Source: Flavobacterium aquariorum (GTDB lineage: Bacteria > Bacteroidota > Bacteroidia > Flavobacteriales > Flavobacteriaceae). Taken from it: a stretch of DNA of 64,000 nt. The stretch spans positions 124,001-188,000 of the forward strand of contig NZ_QKXH01000005.1 in assembly GCF_003254745.1 (NCBI RefSeq), read 5' to 3'. A model generated the notes under the pieces. The model was not told the origin of the DNA, did no database searches, and was given only the letters and a program-made list of their open reading frames with translations. The position numbers and the translations under genes were made by a program. Within the stretch, counting starts at the first letter, position 1. Each line of letters opens with the position of its first letter. Positions 42,406 through 51,668 of the stretch are shown here, piece by piece.

Positions 42406-43975
42406 GTTCTATTTATTTATTGTCTTTGCAGTTTTGATAAGTTGCAAAAAAGAGCCTATTCTAAATTTGGACTCTTTTAAAATATCTGACCCTACAGACA
42501 AAGAAGGAGAAGTTATTGAAATAGACAGCCTGTTGATCGCCCCTTTTAAAAGCAAATCGCTCATGGATTTTTATAGGTCTAGAGAGAATCAAACGGTATG
42601 GCAATCGGAAAAAAATAGGAAAATAATTCTTGAAACCATAAAAAGATGTGAACTCGAAGGGTTGAATCCATCTGATTATAACATTTCAAAATTAGAAAGT
42701 TTTGAAAAAAAATTTACTGAATTGGACGATGAAGAGCAGGTGAACTATGATTTGCTACTTACTTACAATTTTGAAAAATACCTGATGCATCTTCATAATG
42801 GAAAACTTAACCCAAGAAAACTATACAAAAATTGGGACTTACCTTTAGATGAACTGGACATGAACTCTATTTTGAATAATGCTTTGGAAAAAGATTCTCT
42901 TATTTGTATAACAGAAAAATTCGAGCCAAAAGCGCTGACTTATAAAAAATTAATAAAAGCTTTGGCACTTATTGATGAACTTCCGGAGGACAAAACTCAG
43001 CAGATAGATACAGCAAGCATAATAAAACGGAATCATAATAGTAGGGCAATAGTCAATATCAAAAAGAAACTGCTTTATTGGAAAGATTTGGCAGGTAAAG
43101 ATAGTGTTACTTCTGTGTATGATGATAAAACATTTGAAGCGGTCAAAAAATTTCAAACTCGACATGGTTTGATTTCTGATGGTGTAATTGGCAAAAGCAC
43201 TATAAAGGCACTTAATTTTACAAAAGAAGAAAGAAAACATCAAATCATAGTTAATTTGGAACGTTGGAGATGGTTTTCCAAAACATTTGCTCAAAATTAT
43301 GTTCTGATTAATATTCCCAATTATAGCCTAAATGTAGTAGAGGACCAAAACGTTACTATGAGTAAACGTATTGTGGTGGGGAAAAATAAAAGAAGGACGC
43401 CAGTATTGACTTCGGTGTTGCAAACGATTGTTTTTAATCCTACATGGACAGTTCCGCCGACTATATTGAAAGAGGACATTATGCCTGAATTAATCAAAAA
43501 CAGAAACTATTTGAAAAACAAGGGGATTGGGATATATGACTCTGATACCAATGAAGTAGATCCGAAAAATTGGAATGAAAAGCGCCCCAGAGGATATCGC
43601 TATATTCAGAAACCGGGTTATTACAATGCTTTGGGAGTTGTCAAAATTAATTTTCCCAATAGGTATAGTGTTTACTTGCATGACACCAATCATCGAGATT
43701 TGTTTGAACGAAATTTTCGCTCACTAAGTTCAGGATGTGTGCGCATTGAGGAGCCTTTAGAATTGGTGGAGCTTTTACTGGACAACCCAAAGAAATATTC
43801 AAGGAAAAAAATGGACTCTATCATTGCTATCAAAAAAACGCTGTTTATAGGTTTAACAAAGCGCTATGCCATTTACCAATGGTACTGGACGGCATGGAGT
43901 GAAAATGATGAATTGATTTTTAGAAATGATATCTACAATCTGGATACCGATTTATATAATCAATTACGAAATTAG
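42398..43975 (+). CDS. YcbB-like L,D-transpeptidase lipoprotein
   Basis: 525 aa. Lipoprotein signal with lipobox VLISC (Cys16). It has a scaffold region like YcbB (about 45-215), a peptidoglycan-binding domain (about 235-280: YDDKTFEAVKKFQTRHGLISDGVIGKSTIKAL), then the YkuD catalytic domain (about 295-480) with YLHDTNHRDLFERNFRSLSSGCVRI, nucleophile Cys447. It forms 3-3 crosslinks in peptidoglycan, or attaches proteins, from the periplasmic face. Starts inside the GNAT gene (8-base overlap). A second, unrelated L,D-transpeptidase is convergent and overlaps its end by 12 bases. Confidence 0.93.
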   Translation: MNKFYLFIVFAVLISCKKEPILNLDSFKISDPTDKEGEVIEIDSLLIAPFKSKSLMDFYRSRENQTVWQSEKNRKIILETIKRCELEGLNPSDYNISKLESFEKKFTELDDEEQVNYDLLLTYNFEKYLMHLHNGKLNPRKLYKNWDLPLDELDMNSILNNALEKDSLICITEKFEPKALTYKKLIKALALIDELPEDKTQQIDTASIIKRNHNSRAIVNIKKKLLYWKDLAGKDSVTSVYDDKTFEAVKKFQTRHGLISDGVIGKSTIKALNFTKEERKHQIIVNLERWRWFSKTFAQNYVLINIPNYSLNVVEDQNVTMSKRIVVGKNKRRTPVLTSVLQTIVFNPTWTVPPTILKEDIMPELIKNRNYLKNKGIGIYDSDTNEVDPKNWNEKRPRGYRYIQKPGYYNALGVVKINFPNRYSVYLHDTNHRDLFERNFRSLSSGCVRIEEPLELVELLLDNPKKYSRKKMDSIIAIKKTLFIGLTKRYAIYQWYWTAWSENDELIFRNDIYNLDTDLYNQLRN

Positions 43976-44686
43976 TTTGAATTGTTTCAAATTATTTATA
44001 GAAGGATGATAGATGTACAGACAAGATTGACCTTTTATCAATGAAATAATTTCTGGAGCAAATTCAAGTGGAACAGCTGGACATCCTTGGCTTCTTCCTA
44101 ATCGCTTATGGTATTTTATGAAGGATTCTGAAACATAATCAGCGCCATGAATCACAACAGCTCTTTCGCGCGCATGATCATTTAAACCTTTTTCTAGACC
44201 ATCAAGTTTTAGTGAAATCCCATGTTTTCCATTATAAACTTCTCCTGTAACATAAAAGCCTAAACTGCTTTTGAAAGATTCTGGTGTGTTGGAAAAATTA
44301 TTTGCAAATTCGTCACCAGTGTTTCTTCCGTGAGCAACTAATGATTGAAACAGTATTTCATTGGTTGACAAATTAATAATCCAAAGACGCTTGGCATTAG
44401 ATGATAAACTGAAATCCACCAAGGTCAATATGTCTCTTTTGATTAGCCCTTTTTCTTTTAATTCATAAAACCCTTTCAATGCTTCAGCAAAACATTCTTC
44501 TTTAGGTAATTGAAATTGATTGGTTTGTAGTGAGTTGTAAACTAATTGAATCTTGTTGTCAATACTTGACATTACATTAGAAACTGCCGTATTATTTGTG
44601 GCTATTTTAGGGGTGTTTGTGGTATTGCCTTTAAAGGATAATGATACAAACAGATAAAGTGTAGAGATGAATATCTTATAAATCAT
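43964..44686 (-). CDS. YkuD_2-type L,D-transpeptidase catalytic domain protein
   Basis: 240 aa. N-terminal signal peptide (MIYKIFISTLYLFVSLSFKG). It has the murein L,D-transpeptidase catalytic family 2 (about 85-225): LVDFSLSSNAKRLWIINL, SLVAHGRNTGDEFANNFSNT, and the catalytic HGADYVSESF...GRSQGCPAVP, with Cys202 nucleophile and His180. No peptidoglycan-binding domain. The target is likely peptidoglycan in the periplasm. A full-consensus promoter lies upstream. Its 3' end overlaps the convergent YcbB-like gene by 12 bases. Confidence 0.92.
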   Translation of the reverse strand: MIYKIFISTLYLFVSLSFKGNTTNTPKIATNNTAVSNVMSSIDNKIQLVYNSLQTNQFQLPKEECFAEALKGFYELKEKGLIKRDILTLVDFSLSSNAKRLWIINLSTNEILFQSLVAHGRNTGDEFANNFSNTPESFKSSLGFYVTGEVYNGKHGISLKLDGLEKGLNDHARERAVVIHGADYVSESFIKYHKRLGRSQGCPAVPLEFAPEIISLIKGQSCLYIYHPSINNLKQFKLIS

Positions 44687-44722
44687 TGTGTTTCATTTTG
44701 TTACAAACTAATTCGGGGATTG

Positions 44723-44751
44723 CAAATATACAAACTAATAACACTTGGCAA
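44723..44751 (-). promoter_or_regulatory. Promoter of the YkuD_2 gene
   Basis: Minus strand: TTG (plus 44749-44751), 18-base spacer, exact TATATTTG (plus 44723-44730). 36 bases before the ATG. Confidence 0.65.
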
Positions 44752-44844
44752 AATAAAAATGTATTTTAACGGTAAAATTTAACTTTTCATCGTTTTTTTT
44801 TAGTAAAAAATAACTTATGTCAGTATTTTTTTAAATTTTTATAT

Positions 44845-44852
44845 TACTTTTG
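44845..44852 (+). promoter_or_regulatory. -7 box of the first DUF5916 gene
   Basis: Exact TACTTTTG, 21 bases before the ATG at 44874. It overlaps the upstream in-frame TTG (44850), which therefore is unlikely to be the start. Confidence 0.5.
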
Positions 44853-44873
44853 GTTATAAATCAACAGTTTTTT

Positions 44874-47267
44874 ATGATTATAATTAAAAACAGTATTGTT
44901 TTTTTCGTAATTATTTGCACAAGTTTGTTATACAGTCAAAAGAAGACTCTTAATACGAAGTCTATTACATCTAAGATTTCTATTGATGGTGAAATAACGG
45001 AAGATGCATGGAATTCGGCCGAAATTGCATCCAATTTTGTTATGTATCAGCCAGATAACGGTAAGTCAATAAATGAAAATAAAAGAACAGAAGTAAAAGT
45101 AGTATATGACAATGATGCGGTTTATATTGCCGCCACATTATATGATGAAAATCCGAGCCAAATAAAAAAAGAAATCACTAATCGAGACAATTTTGGGGTA
45201 ACCGATTATTTTTCTGTTTTTATTAATGGGTTTAATGATGGACAACAGGATTTTAGATTTTATGTTACCGCAGCCGGAGTACAGTTAGATTGTATTGCTA
45301 CCGAAGATTACAAAGATTTTTCATGGGATGCTATTTGGGAAAGTAAAGCAGTCATAGCTGATAAGGGTTGGGTAGTAGAAATGAAAATTCCCTATGCGGC
45401 AATACGATTTTCAAATCCAAATAAGCAAATCTGGGGCATAAATTTCCTTAGAAATATTGAACGAGATGTACAAGTGTATTCTTGGAACAGAATCGATACT
45501 AAAATTGGTGCCGAGCTCACACAAAACGGACTATTGGAAGGGATTGAAAACATCAAAACTCCAACTCGATTATTCTTCATTCCTTACGCTTCATTTTACA
45601 ATCAAAAAGACAACACCCAATCGGATAATACATTTAAGGGTGGGCTCGATATTAAATACGGAATCAATGATGCTTTTACATTAGATGCTATTTTGGTTCC
45701 TGATTTTGGTCAAACCAAATTTGACAATGCTATTTTAAATCTTGAACCATTTGAGCAAAAATTAGACGAAAACAGGCCTTTTTTCACCGAAGGAACTGAA
45801 CTGTTTTCTAAGGGGAACCTTTTTTATTCAAGAAGAATTGGAGGATATCCGAGTTCAGATCCAACGGTTGAAGAAAATGAGGAAATTACAGATTATCCAA
45901 GTACGGTCGATTTACTCAATGCAATCAAAATATCGGGACGTACCAAAAAAGGTTTGGGAATAGGTTTTTTGAATGCCATTACCGAAAAAACATTCGCTAC
46001 CATAAAAGACACGATAACTTCGACCAGCAGAAAAGAAGTCATTGAACCGCTGGCCAATTATAATATAGTTGTTTTGGATCAGCGTTTTAATCACAACTCA
46101 TCAATAACTTTTATTAATACTAATACTATTCGAAACGGTAGTTTTAGGGATGCCAATGTTTCTGGACTTTTATTCGATTTGAATACGAAGAAAAACAGCT
46201 ATAGTTTAAACGGTGATTTTAAATACAGTGCGGTAAATACTTTCGAAGATTATGACGGCTATAAAACAGCCCTGAATTTTGAAAAAACAAGTGGGAAAAT
46301 TCGATATGAAATTTCAGGAAAATACATTTCCGAAGATTACGACGTTAATGACCTTGGACTGATTTATTATACCAACTATCACGCCGCTTACGCCAATGCA
46401 AGTTACAGAATCCTGAATCCGACTTCTTTTTTCAATACTTTCAAGATTCTTCAAGAAGCCAGTTTGGAAATTCAAAATACAACTGGTAAAATTCAAGATG
46501 ACTATCTGAAAACTACCATAGGGGCATCTTCATTAAAAAACAACTATTATGAATTTTCTTTATATTACACGCCAAAGGAGACTTTTGATTTTTATGAACC
46601 ACGGGTTTATGGTCGCTATGTGTATGTACCAAAAAGGGTATATTCCTATTTTGGATTTGAATTGAATAGAAATCATTCTTTTATTTTGGATGCAACTGTT
46701 TCATTTACGAAATATAATGAAGAAAACAGACAAACTTACGAGATCTACATTAATCCAAAATACCGATTCAATAATCAATTTTCATTAGAATATGCCTTAG
46801 ACTACACCTCCAAAAACAATGATAGAGGTCGCGTGGGCTATGATGATTCGGGAATTGTATTTGCCGAAAGAAATAGAGAAATTCTTCAAAACACACTTAC
46901 CGGGAAATTTGCCATTACTAATAGAATGGCTCTAAATCTGGATGCCCGTTACTACTGGTCTTATGCTGATAATCATGAATTTTTCACACTACAGGATGAT
47001 GGTTATTTAACTCCAAATTCCAATTACAATCTTAATAAAAACAGAAATTTCAATTCTTGGAACTTGGACTTATCGTACTCATGGTGGTTTGCTCCCGGAA
47101 GCGAAATAATTGTCCTGTATCGAAATTACGCTTTGGAAGAAACCAATCAAGTTGAAAAAGACCTTTCGACCAACTTGACAAATATTTTTAATAGCAATTT
47201 GACCAGTATTTTTTCGGTTAGCGTTCGCTATTATATTGACTATAATATGGTGAAAAATAAATTTTAA
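44874..47267 (+). CDS. DUF5916 protein with CBM9-like N-terminal domain (copy 1)
   Basis: 797 aa from the ATG at 44874. Signal peptide (MIIIKNSIVFFVIICTSLLYS). Residues about 20-215 form a CBM9/carbohydrate-binding-like beta-sandwich: KISIDGEITEDAWNSAEIASNF, VYIAATLYDENPSQI, FRFYVTAAGVQ and WVVEMKIPYAAIRF. The rest (about 220-797) is a DUF5916 outer-membrane beta-barrel: IKYGINDAFTLDAILVPDFGQTKFDNAILNL, FFTEGTELFSKGNLFYSRRIGG. A second copy follows 132 bases downstream. Function unknown; the layout suggests binding a polymer and barrel-mediated transport or surface display. Confidence 0.88.
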   Translation: MIIIKNSIVFFVIICTSLLYSQKKTLNTKSITSKISIDGEITEDAWNSAEIASNFVMYQPDNGKSINENKRTEVKVVYDNDAVYIAATLYDENPSQIKKEITNRDNFGVTDYFSVFINGFNDGQQDFRFYVTAAGVQLDCIATEDYKDFSWDAIWESKAVIADKGWVVEMKIPYAAIRFSNPNKQIWGINFLRNIERDVQVYSWNRIDTKIGAELTQNGLLEGIENIKTPTRLFFIPYASFYNQKDNTQSDNTFKGGLDIKYGINDAFTLDAILVPDFGQTKFDNAILNLEPFEQKLDENRPFFTEGTELFSKGNLFYSRRIGGYPSSDPTVEENEEITDYPSTVDLLNAIKISGRTKKGLGIGFLNAITEKTFATIKDTITSTSRKEVIEPLANYNIVVLDQRFNHNSSITFINTNTIRNGSFRDANVSGLLFDLNTKKNSYSLNGDFKYSAVNTFEDYDGYKTALNFEKTSGKIRYEISGKYISEDYDVNDLGLIYYTNYHAAYANASYRILNPTSFFNTFKILQEASLEIQNTTGKIQDDYLKTTIGASSLKNNYYEFSLYYTPKETFDFYEPRVYGRYVYVPKRVYSYFGFELNRNHSFILDATVSFTKYNEENRQTYEIYINPKYRFNNQFSLEYALDYTSKNNDRGRVGYDDSGIVFAERNREILQNTLTGKFAITNRMALNLDARYYWSYADNHEFFTLQDDGYLTPNSNYNLNKNRNFNSWNLDLSYSWWFAPGSEIIVLYRNYALEETNQVEKDLSTNLTNIFNSNLTSIFSVSVRYYIDYNMVKNKF

Positions 47268-47399
47268 TCATTTCTACATAAAACTGTAACATAAACTGTA
47301 ATCAATAGTCTATTGATGCAACAACTTATTAAACTCAGGTTTTAGATCTCAATTTAAAATCTGGTTTAATATTCGTAGGTATCTAAAATTATTGTTTTC

Positions 47400-49817
47400 A
47401 TGAAAAAGTGTTATTTCTTTTGTTTTCTTTTATTTTCAACTTTGATGTATAGTCAGAAGAAATCTTTACAGACAAAATTTATTACTGAAAAAATAAGTTT
47501 AGATGGAAAATTAGACGAAGCAATTTGGCAATCGGTTCCTGTAGCAACTGATTTTGTTATGTTTCAACCTGATAATGGTAAGGTAATCCCAGAAAATAAA
47601 AGAACCGAGGTTCGAGTTTTGTATGATAACGAGGCTATTTATATTGGTGCTTTAATGTATGACGATGAACCAAACAAAATACTAAGGGAATTAAATAAGA
47701 GGGATGATTTTGGTGCGGCAGATTTTTTTGGTGTGTTCGTCAATGGTTACAATGATGGACAGCAGAATTTTGAGTTTTTTGTAAATGCGGCAGATGGTCA
47801 AGCTGATTGTTTGGCAACCGACAGCAATGGAGAAGATTATTCTTGGGATGCCGTTTGGGACAGTAAAGCGGTTATTACTTCTTTCGGGTGGGTTGTCGAA
47901 ATGCGAATTCCTTATTCTGCTTTGCGATTTTCTAGTGAAAGCAAACAAACTTGGGGTGTTAACTTTTTTAGGGAAATACGCAGAGACCGACAAAAATATT
48001 CATGGAATTTGATTGACAATAAAATAGGAACGTTTACCCAACAAAATGGAACGGTGGATGGCATTGAAAACATAAAAACACCTACTAGACTTTTCTTTTT
48101 GCCGTATGCTTCTTTTTATACGTATGCCAATGCCGACCAAAAAACGTATGGAGAATTAAAAGGAGGTTTGGATATTAAATATGGAATAAATGATGCCTTT
48201 ACTCTCGATGCCATGCTTATTCCTGATTTTGGACAAACCAAATATGATGACCGAATTCTAAATTTATCGCCCTTCGAACAACAATTCAATGAAAATCGTG
48301 CCTTTTTTACTGAAGGGACTGATTTGTTCAGCAAAGGAAATCTTTTCTATTCCAGAAGAATCGGAGGGCCACCTTCCTATTCTCCCGAGACTAAAACTAA
48401 CGAAGAAATAGTAGAAAATCCAACTACTGTAGATCTTTATAATGCTACCAAAATATCAGGTAGAACAAAAGGTGGTCTAGGAATTGGATATTTGAATGCT
48501 GTTACCCAAAAAACATATGCGACTATTAAAGATACCATTTCCAAAGAAACACGTAGGGTTCTAGTGCAACCGCTCACTAATTACAATGTTTTGGTTTTTG
48601 ATCAGCGTTTTCACAAGAATTCGTCAGCGTCATTAATAAATACGAATGTTACCAGAGATGGTTCCTTTAGAGACGGGAATGTAACGGCGTTGGTTTGGGA
48701 TTTAAACACCGCCAAAAATACCTATAATTTGTCTGGGAATTTTGAATATAGTTATGTGAACGATATTGAAAGCAAGAAAGACGGAATCAATACGACTTTG
48801 AATTTTGCAGAGACAAGCGGTAAATATCGCTATAATTTTGGCGGAAACTTAGTCACAAAAGACTTCGATAACAACGATTTGGGGATTATTTTTGAAACCA
48901 ATTATTATAGTTTTAATGGATTTACAAGTTACAGAATTCTTAACCCGACCAAATTATTCAATTCATTTAACACGAATGTCAATGGCTATGCCCAATTTCA
49001 GAAAGAAACCGGTAAAGTACAGGATGACCAAATCAACTGGAACGTAAATACCACAACAAAAAAGAATCATTATATTGGATTTGGACTAGAATATCGACCT
49101 GTAGAAACCTATAATTATTATGAACCAAGAACTGAAGGTCGTTACAGCATTGATCCTACCCGTTTTGGTAGTTGGTTTTCAATATCAACGAATTACAACA
49201 ACAAATTTGCATTTGATTTTAATCCTTCTTTTGCAGTGTTAAATGAAACAAAAAGAACAACATTTAGTTTTTATTTAAGTCCAAGATATCGTTTCAATGA
49301 CCATTTGGCATTAAACTATGAATTCAACTTTTTTCGCCAAAATAATAATAAAGGGTTTGTTGACAGTAGTTCGAAAAACGATGCTTTGGCTCCCAATACC
49401 ATAATTTATGCGAACCGAAATGTAGTTAACTATACTAATAATATAAATGGAAAATATTCATTGAACAGTAAAATGAATTTTAATCTATCTGCCCGTTATT
49501 ATTGGTCTTATACCGAGAATAAAGATTTTTATAAGTTAGAGGATAACGGAAGACTAACTGCTTATGACAGTTATACCGATAACAAAGACCAAAATTTGAT
49601 TACCTGGAATTTGGATCTATCATACAATTGGTGGTTTGCTCCAGGAAGTCAGTTGACTCTTTTGTATCGAAGTAATGCCGCAAAATATGATAATTTAATT
49701 ACTAAGGACTTTGGAAATAACTATACTAGTGTGCTTAACAATGAAGATTTAAGTCATGTGATTTCCATTAGTGTAAAATATTTTATAGACTACAATCAGA
49801 TCAAAAACGTTTTCTAG
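47400..49817 (+). CDS. DUF5916 protein with CBM9-like N-terminal domain (copy 2)
   Basis: 805 aa. Same architecture as the preceding gene: signal peptide MKKCYFFCFLLFSTLMYS, CBM9-like domain (ISLDGKLDEAIWQSVPVATDF, FEFFVNAADGQADCLATD, VEMRIPYSALRF) and DUF5916 barrel (NAFFTEGTDLFSKGNLFYSRRIGG-like). Conserved blocks are near-identical to copy 1, diverging between them, so a tandem duplication with sequence divergence. No exact consensus promoter in the 132-base gap, so it may be read through from copy 1. Confidence 0.88.
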   Translation: MKKCYFFCFLLFSTLMYSQKKSLQTKFITEKISLDGKLDEAIWQSVPVATDFVMFQPDNGKVIPENKRTEVRVLYDNEAIYIGALMYDDEPNKILRELNKRDDFGAADFFGVFVNGYNDGQQNFEFFVNAADGQADCLATDSNGEDYSWDAVWDSKAVITSFGWVVEMRIPYSALRFSSESKQTWGVNFFREIRRDRQKYSWNLIDNKIGTFTQQNGTVDGIENIKTPTRLFFLPYASFYTYANADQKTYGELKGGLDIKYGINDAFTLDAMLIPDFGQTKYDDRILNLSPFEQQFNENRAFFTEGTDLFSKGNLFYSRRIGGPPSYSPETKTNEEIVENPTTVDLYNATKISGRTKGGLGIGYLNAVTQKTYATIKDTISKETRRVLVQPLTNYNVLVFDQRFHKNSSASLINTNVTRDGSFRDGNVTALVWDLNTAKNTYNLSGNFEYSYVNDIESKKDGINTTLNFAETSGKYRYNFGGNLVTKDFDNNDLGIIFETNYYSFNGFTSYRILNPTKLFNSFNTNVNGYAQFQKETGKVQDDQINWNVNTTTKKNHYIGFGLEYRPVETYNYYEPRTEGRYSIDPTRFGSWFSISTNYNNKFAFDFNPSFAVLNETKRTTFSFYLSPRYRFNDHLALNYEFNFFRQNNNKGFVDSSSKNDALAPNTIIYANRNVVNYTNNINGKYSLNSKMNFNLSARYYWSYTENKDFYKLEDNGRLTAYDSYTDNKDQNLITWNLDLSYNWWFAPGSQLTLLYRSNAAKYDNLITKDFGNNYTSVLNNEDLSHVISISVKYFIDYNQIKNVF

Positions 49818-50039
49818 ATTGTGTCAATTTAAAATAAATTTTCCTGTTACAAGACTTATCTTTTTATAGGATAAAATTCTCCTCGAAATTCTCGTTTTTT
49901 AGACCGGAATTTTCAGGGCTTTTTTTGCATTTTTTTTAGAAAAAGACACTTTTTGCAACACAATTTTAAGTATTTGTTGTACTTCTCTTTTTTATGTACA
50001 ATAGTAGTTTTGACGAACTTATATTTTTTTGGAAAGCTT

Positions 50040-50047
50040 TATCTTTG
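50040..50047 (+). promoter_or_regulatory. -7 box of gpmI
   Basis: Exact TATCTTTG, 16 bases before the ATG at 50064, supporting that start over the longer frame from 49953. A TTG at 50010-50012 is 27 bases away, longer than the standard spacing. Confidence 0.55.
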
Positions 50048-50063
50048 CAAAAAATTTCATACC

Positions 50064-51581
50064 ATGAACAAAAAAGTAATTTTAATGATTTTAGACGGTT
50101 GGGGGAAATCACCTGACCCGAAAGTTTCTGCAATTGATAATGCAAATGTTCCGTTTATAAATAGTCTCTATACAAAATACCCGAGTGCACAACTTAGGAC
50201 TGACGGTTTACATGTTGGTCTTCCTGAAGGACAAATGGGAAACAGCGAAGTAGGGCACATGAACCTTGGAGCTGGAAGAATTGTTTACCAAGATTTGGCC
50301 AAGATAAATCTTGCTGTTGAACACAAAACTTTGGTGAAAGAACAAGTACTTATCGATGCTTTCGAATATGCCAAACAAAATAATAAAAAAGTGCATTTTT
50401 TAGGCTTGCTTTCTGATGGAGGAGTTCACTCACATACTTCTCATTTAAGAGGATTAATCGATGCGACCCAAGATTATGGATTGCAGAATGTATTTGTACA
50501 TGCTTTTACGGACGGTCGTGACGTAGATCCTAAATCAGGAAAAAAATATGTACAAGATCTTGAAGATTACATCGCAAATACTACCGTAAAATTAGCTTCT
50601 GTAGTTGGACGTTATTATGCAATGGATCGTGATAAACGTTGGGAAAGAGTAAAACTGGCTTATGATTTACTTGTAAACGGGACCGGAACTCATTCAACTA
50701 ATGCTTACGAAACCATAAAAGAAAGTTACAAAAACCACGTGACAGATGAATTCATCGCTCCGATGGTTATGGTGGACGAAAATGATAAGCCTCTTGCAAC
50801 TATTCAAGAAGACGATGTGGTTATTTTCTTCAATTTCAGAACAGACAGAGGTCGTGAATTGACTGAAGCACTTTCGCAAAAGGATTTCCACGAGCAAAAC
50901 ATGCACAAATTAAAATTGTACTATGTGACGCTAACCAATTATGACGAAACATACGAGAATGTAAAAGTGGTTTATAACAAAGACAACATCACAGAAACAT
51001 TGGGTGAAGTTTTGGAAAAAGCCAACAAAAAACAAATTCGTATCGCCGAAACAGAAAAATATCCGCACGTGACATTCTTCTTTTCTGGAGGTCAAGAAAC
51101 CCCTTTTCATGGAGAAACTAGAATTTTAAGAAACTCTCCAAAAGTAGCCACTTACGATTTACAGCCAGAAATGAGTGCCTATGAATTGAAAGATGCTTTG
51201 GTGCCTGAATTAAACAAAGGGGAAGTTGATTTTGTATGTTTAAATTTTGCTAATGGTGACATGGTTGGACATACAGGAGTTATGGAAGCAGCAATAAAAG
51301 CTTGTGAGGCTGTTGATGCTTGCGTAAAAGAAGTTGTAGAAGCTGCTCTTGCCAATAATTATACAACCATCATTATTGCAGATCACGGTAATTGTGAAAC
51401 CATGATTAACCCTGACGGTTCTCCAAATACTGCTCATACTACCAATCCAGTGCCAATTATTCTTGTGGACAAAGAGTTGAAAACCATTCATGATGGTGTT
51501 TTAGGGGATATTGCTCCTACGATTCTTGCTTTAATGGGAATTGATCAACCGGCCGCTATGACTTGTCATTCCTTACTATAA
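50064..51581 (+). CDS. gpmI: 2,3-bisphosphoglycerate-independent phosphoglycerate mutase
   Basis: 505 aa from the ATG at 50064. It interconverts 3- and 2-phosphoglycerate in glycolysis through a phosphoserine and two Mn2+ ions. Alkaline-phosphatase superfamily motifs: MILDGWG (Asp11), GNSEVGHMNLGAGR with catalytic Ser61, TDGRDVDPKSGKKYV, FFNFRTDRGRELT, NFANGDMVGHTG and IIADHGNCETM. Length is normal. It is followed by two hairpin terminators. Confidence 0.97.
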   Translation: MNKKVILMILDGWGKSPDPKVSAIDNANVPFINSLYTKYPSAQLRTDGLHVGLPEGQMGNSEVGHMNLGAGRIVYQDLAKINLAVEHKTLVKEQVLIDAFEYAKQNNKKVHFLGLLSDGGVHSHTSHLRGLIDATQDYGLQNVFVHAFTDGRDVDPKSGKKYVQDLEDYIANTTVKLASVVGRYYAMDRDKRWERVKLAYDLLVNGTGTHSTNAYETIKESYKNHVTDEFIAPMVMVDENDKPLATIQEDDVVIFFNFRTDRGRELTEALSQKDFHEQNMHKLKLYYVTLTNYDETYENVKVVYNKDNITETLGEVLEKANKKQIRIAETEKYPHVTFFFSGGQETPFHGETRILRNSPKVATYDLQPEMSAYELKDALVPELNKGEVDFVCLNFANGDMVGHTGVMEAAIKACEAVDACVKEVVEAALANNYTTIIIADHGNCETMINPDGSPNTAHTTNPVPIILVDKELKTIHDGVLGDIAPTILALMGIDQPAAMTCHSLL

Positions 51582-51583
51582 AT

Positions 51584-51606
51584 AAAAAGCCAATTGGCAT
51601 TTTTTA
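51584..51606 (+). terminator. First terminator after gpmI
   Basis: GCCAATTGGC palindrome (51589-51598), preceded by AAAAA and followed by TTTTTT. Short but well formed. Confidence 0.6.
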
Positions 51607-51613
51607 ATAAATC

Positions 51614-51650
51614 AAAAAGGGCGTGAAATTAATTTTTCACGCCCTTTTTA
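51614..51650. terminator. Strong bidirectional terminator between gpmI and the CoA-transferase
   Basis: 14-bp perfect stem AAAAGGGCGTGAAA (51615-51628) / TTTCACGCCCTTTT (51635-51648), six-base loop. It ends both convergent genes. Confidence 0.85.
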
Positions 51651-51668
51651 TATGTACTAATTGTATTT

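Noticed and set aside
49953..50063. N-terminal extension of gpmI from 49953
   Set aside because: Adds residues not found in the family and passes through the -7 box at 50040-50047.
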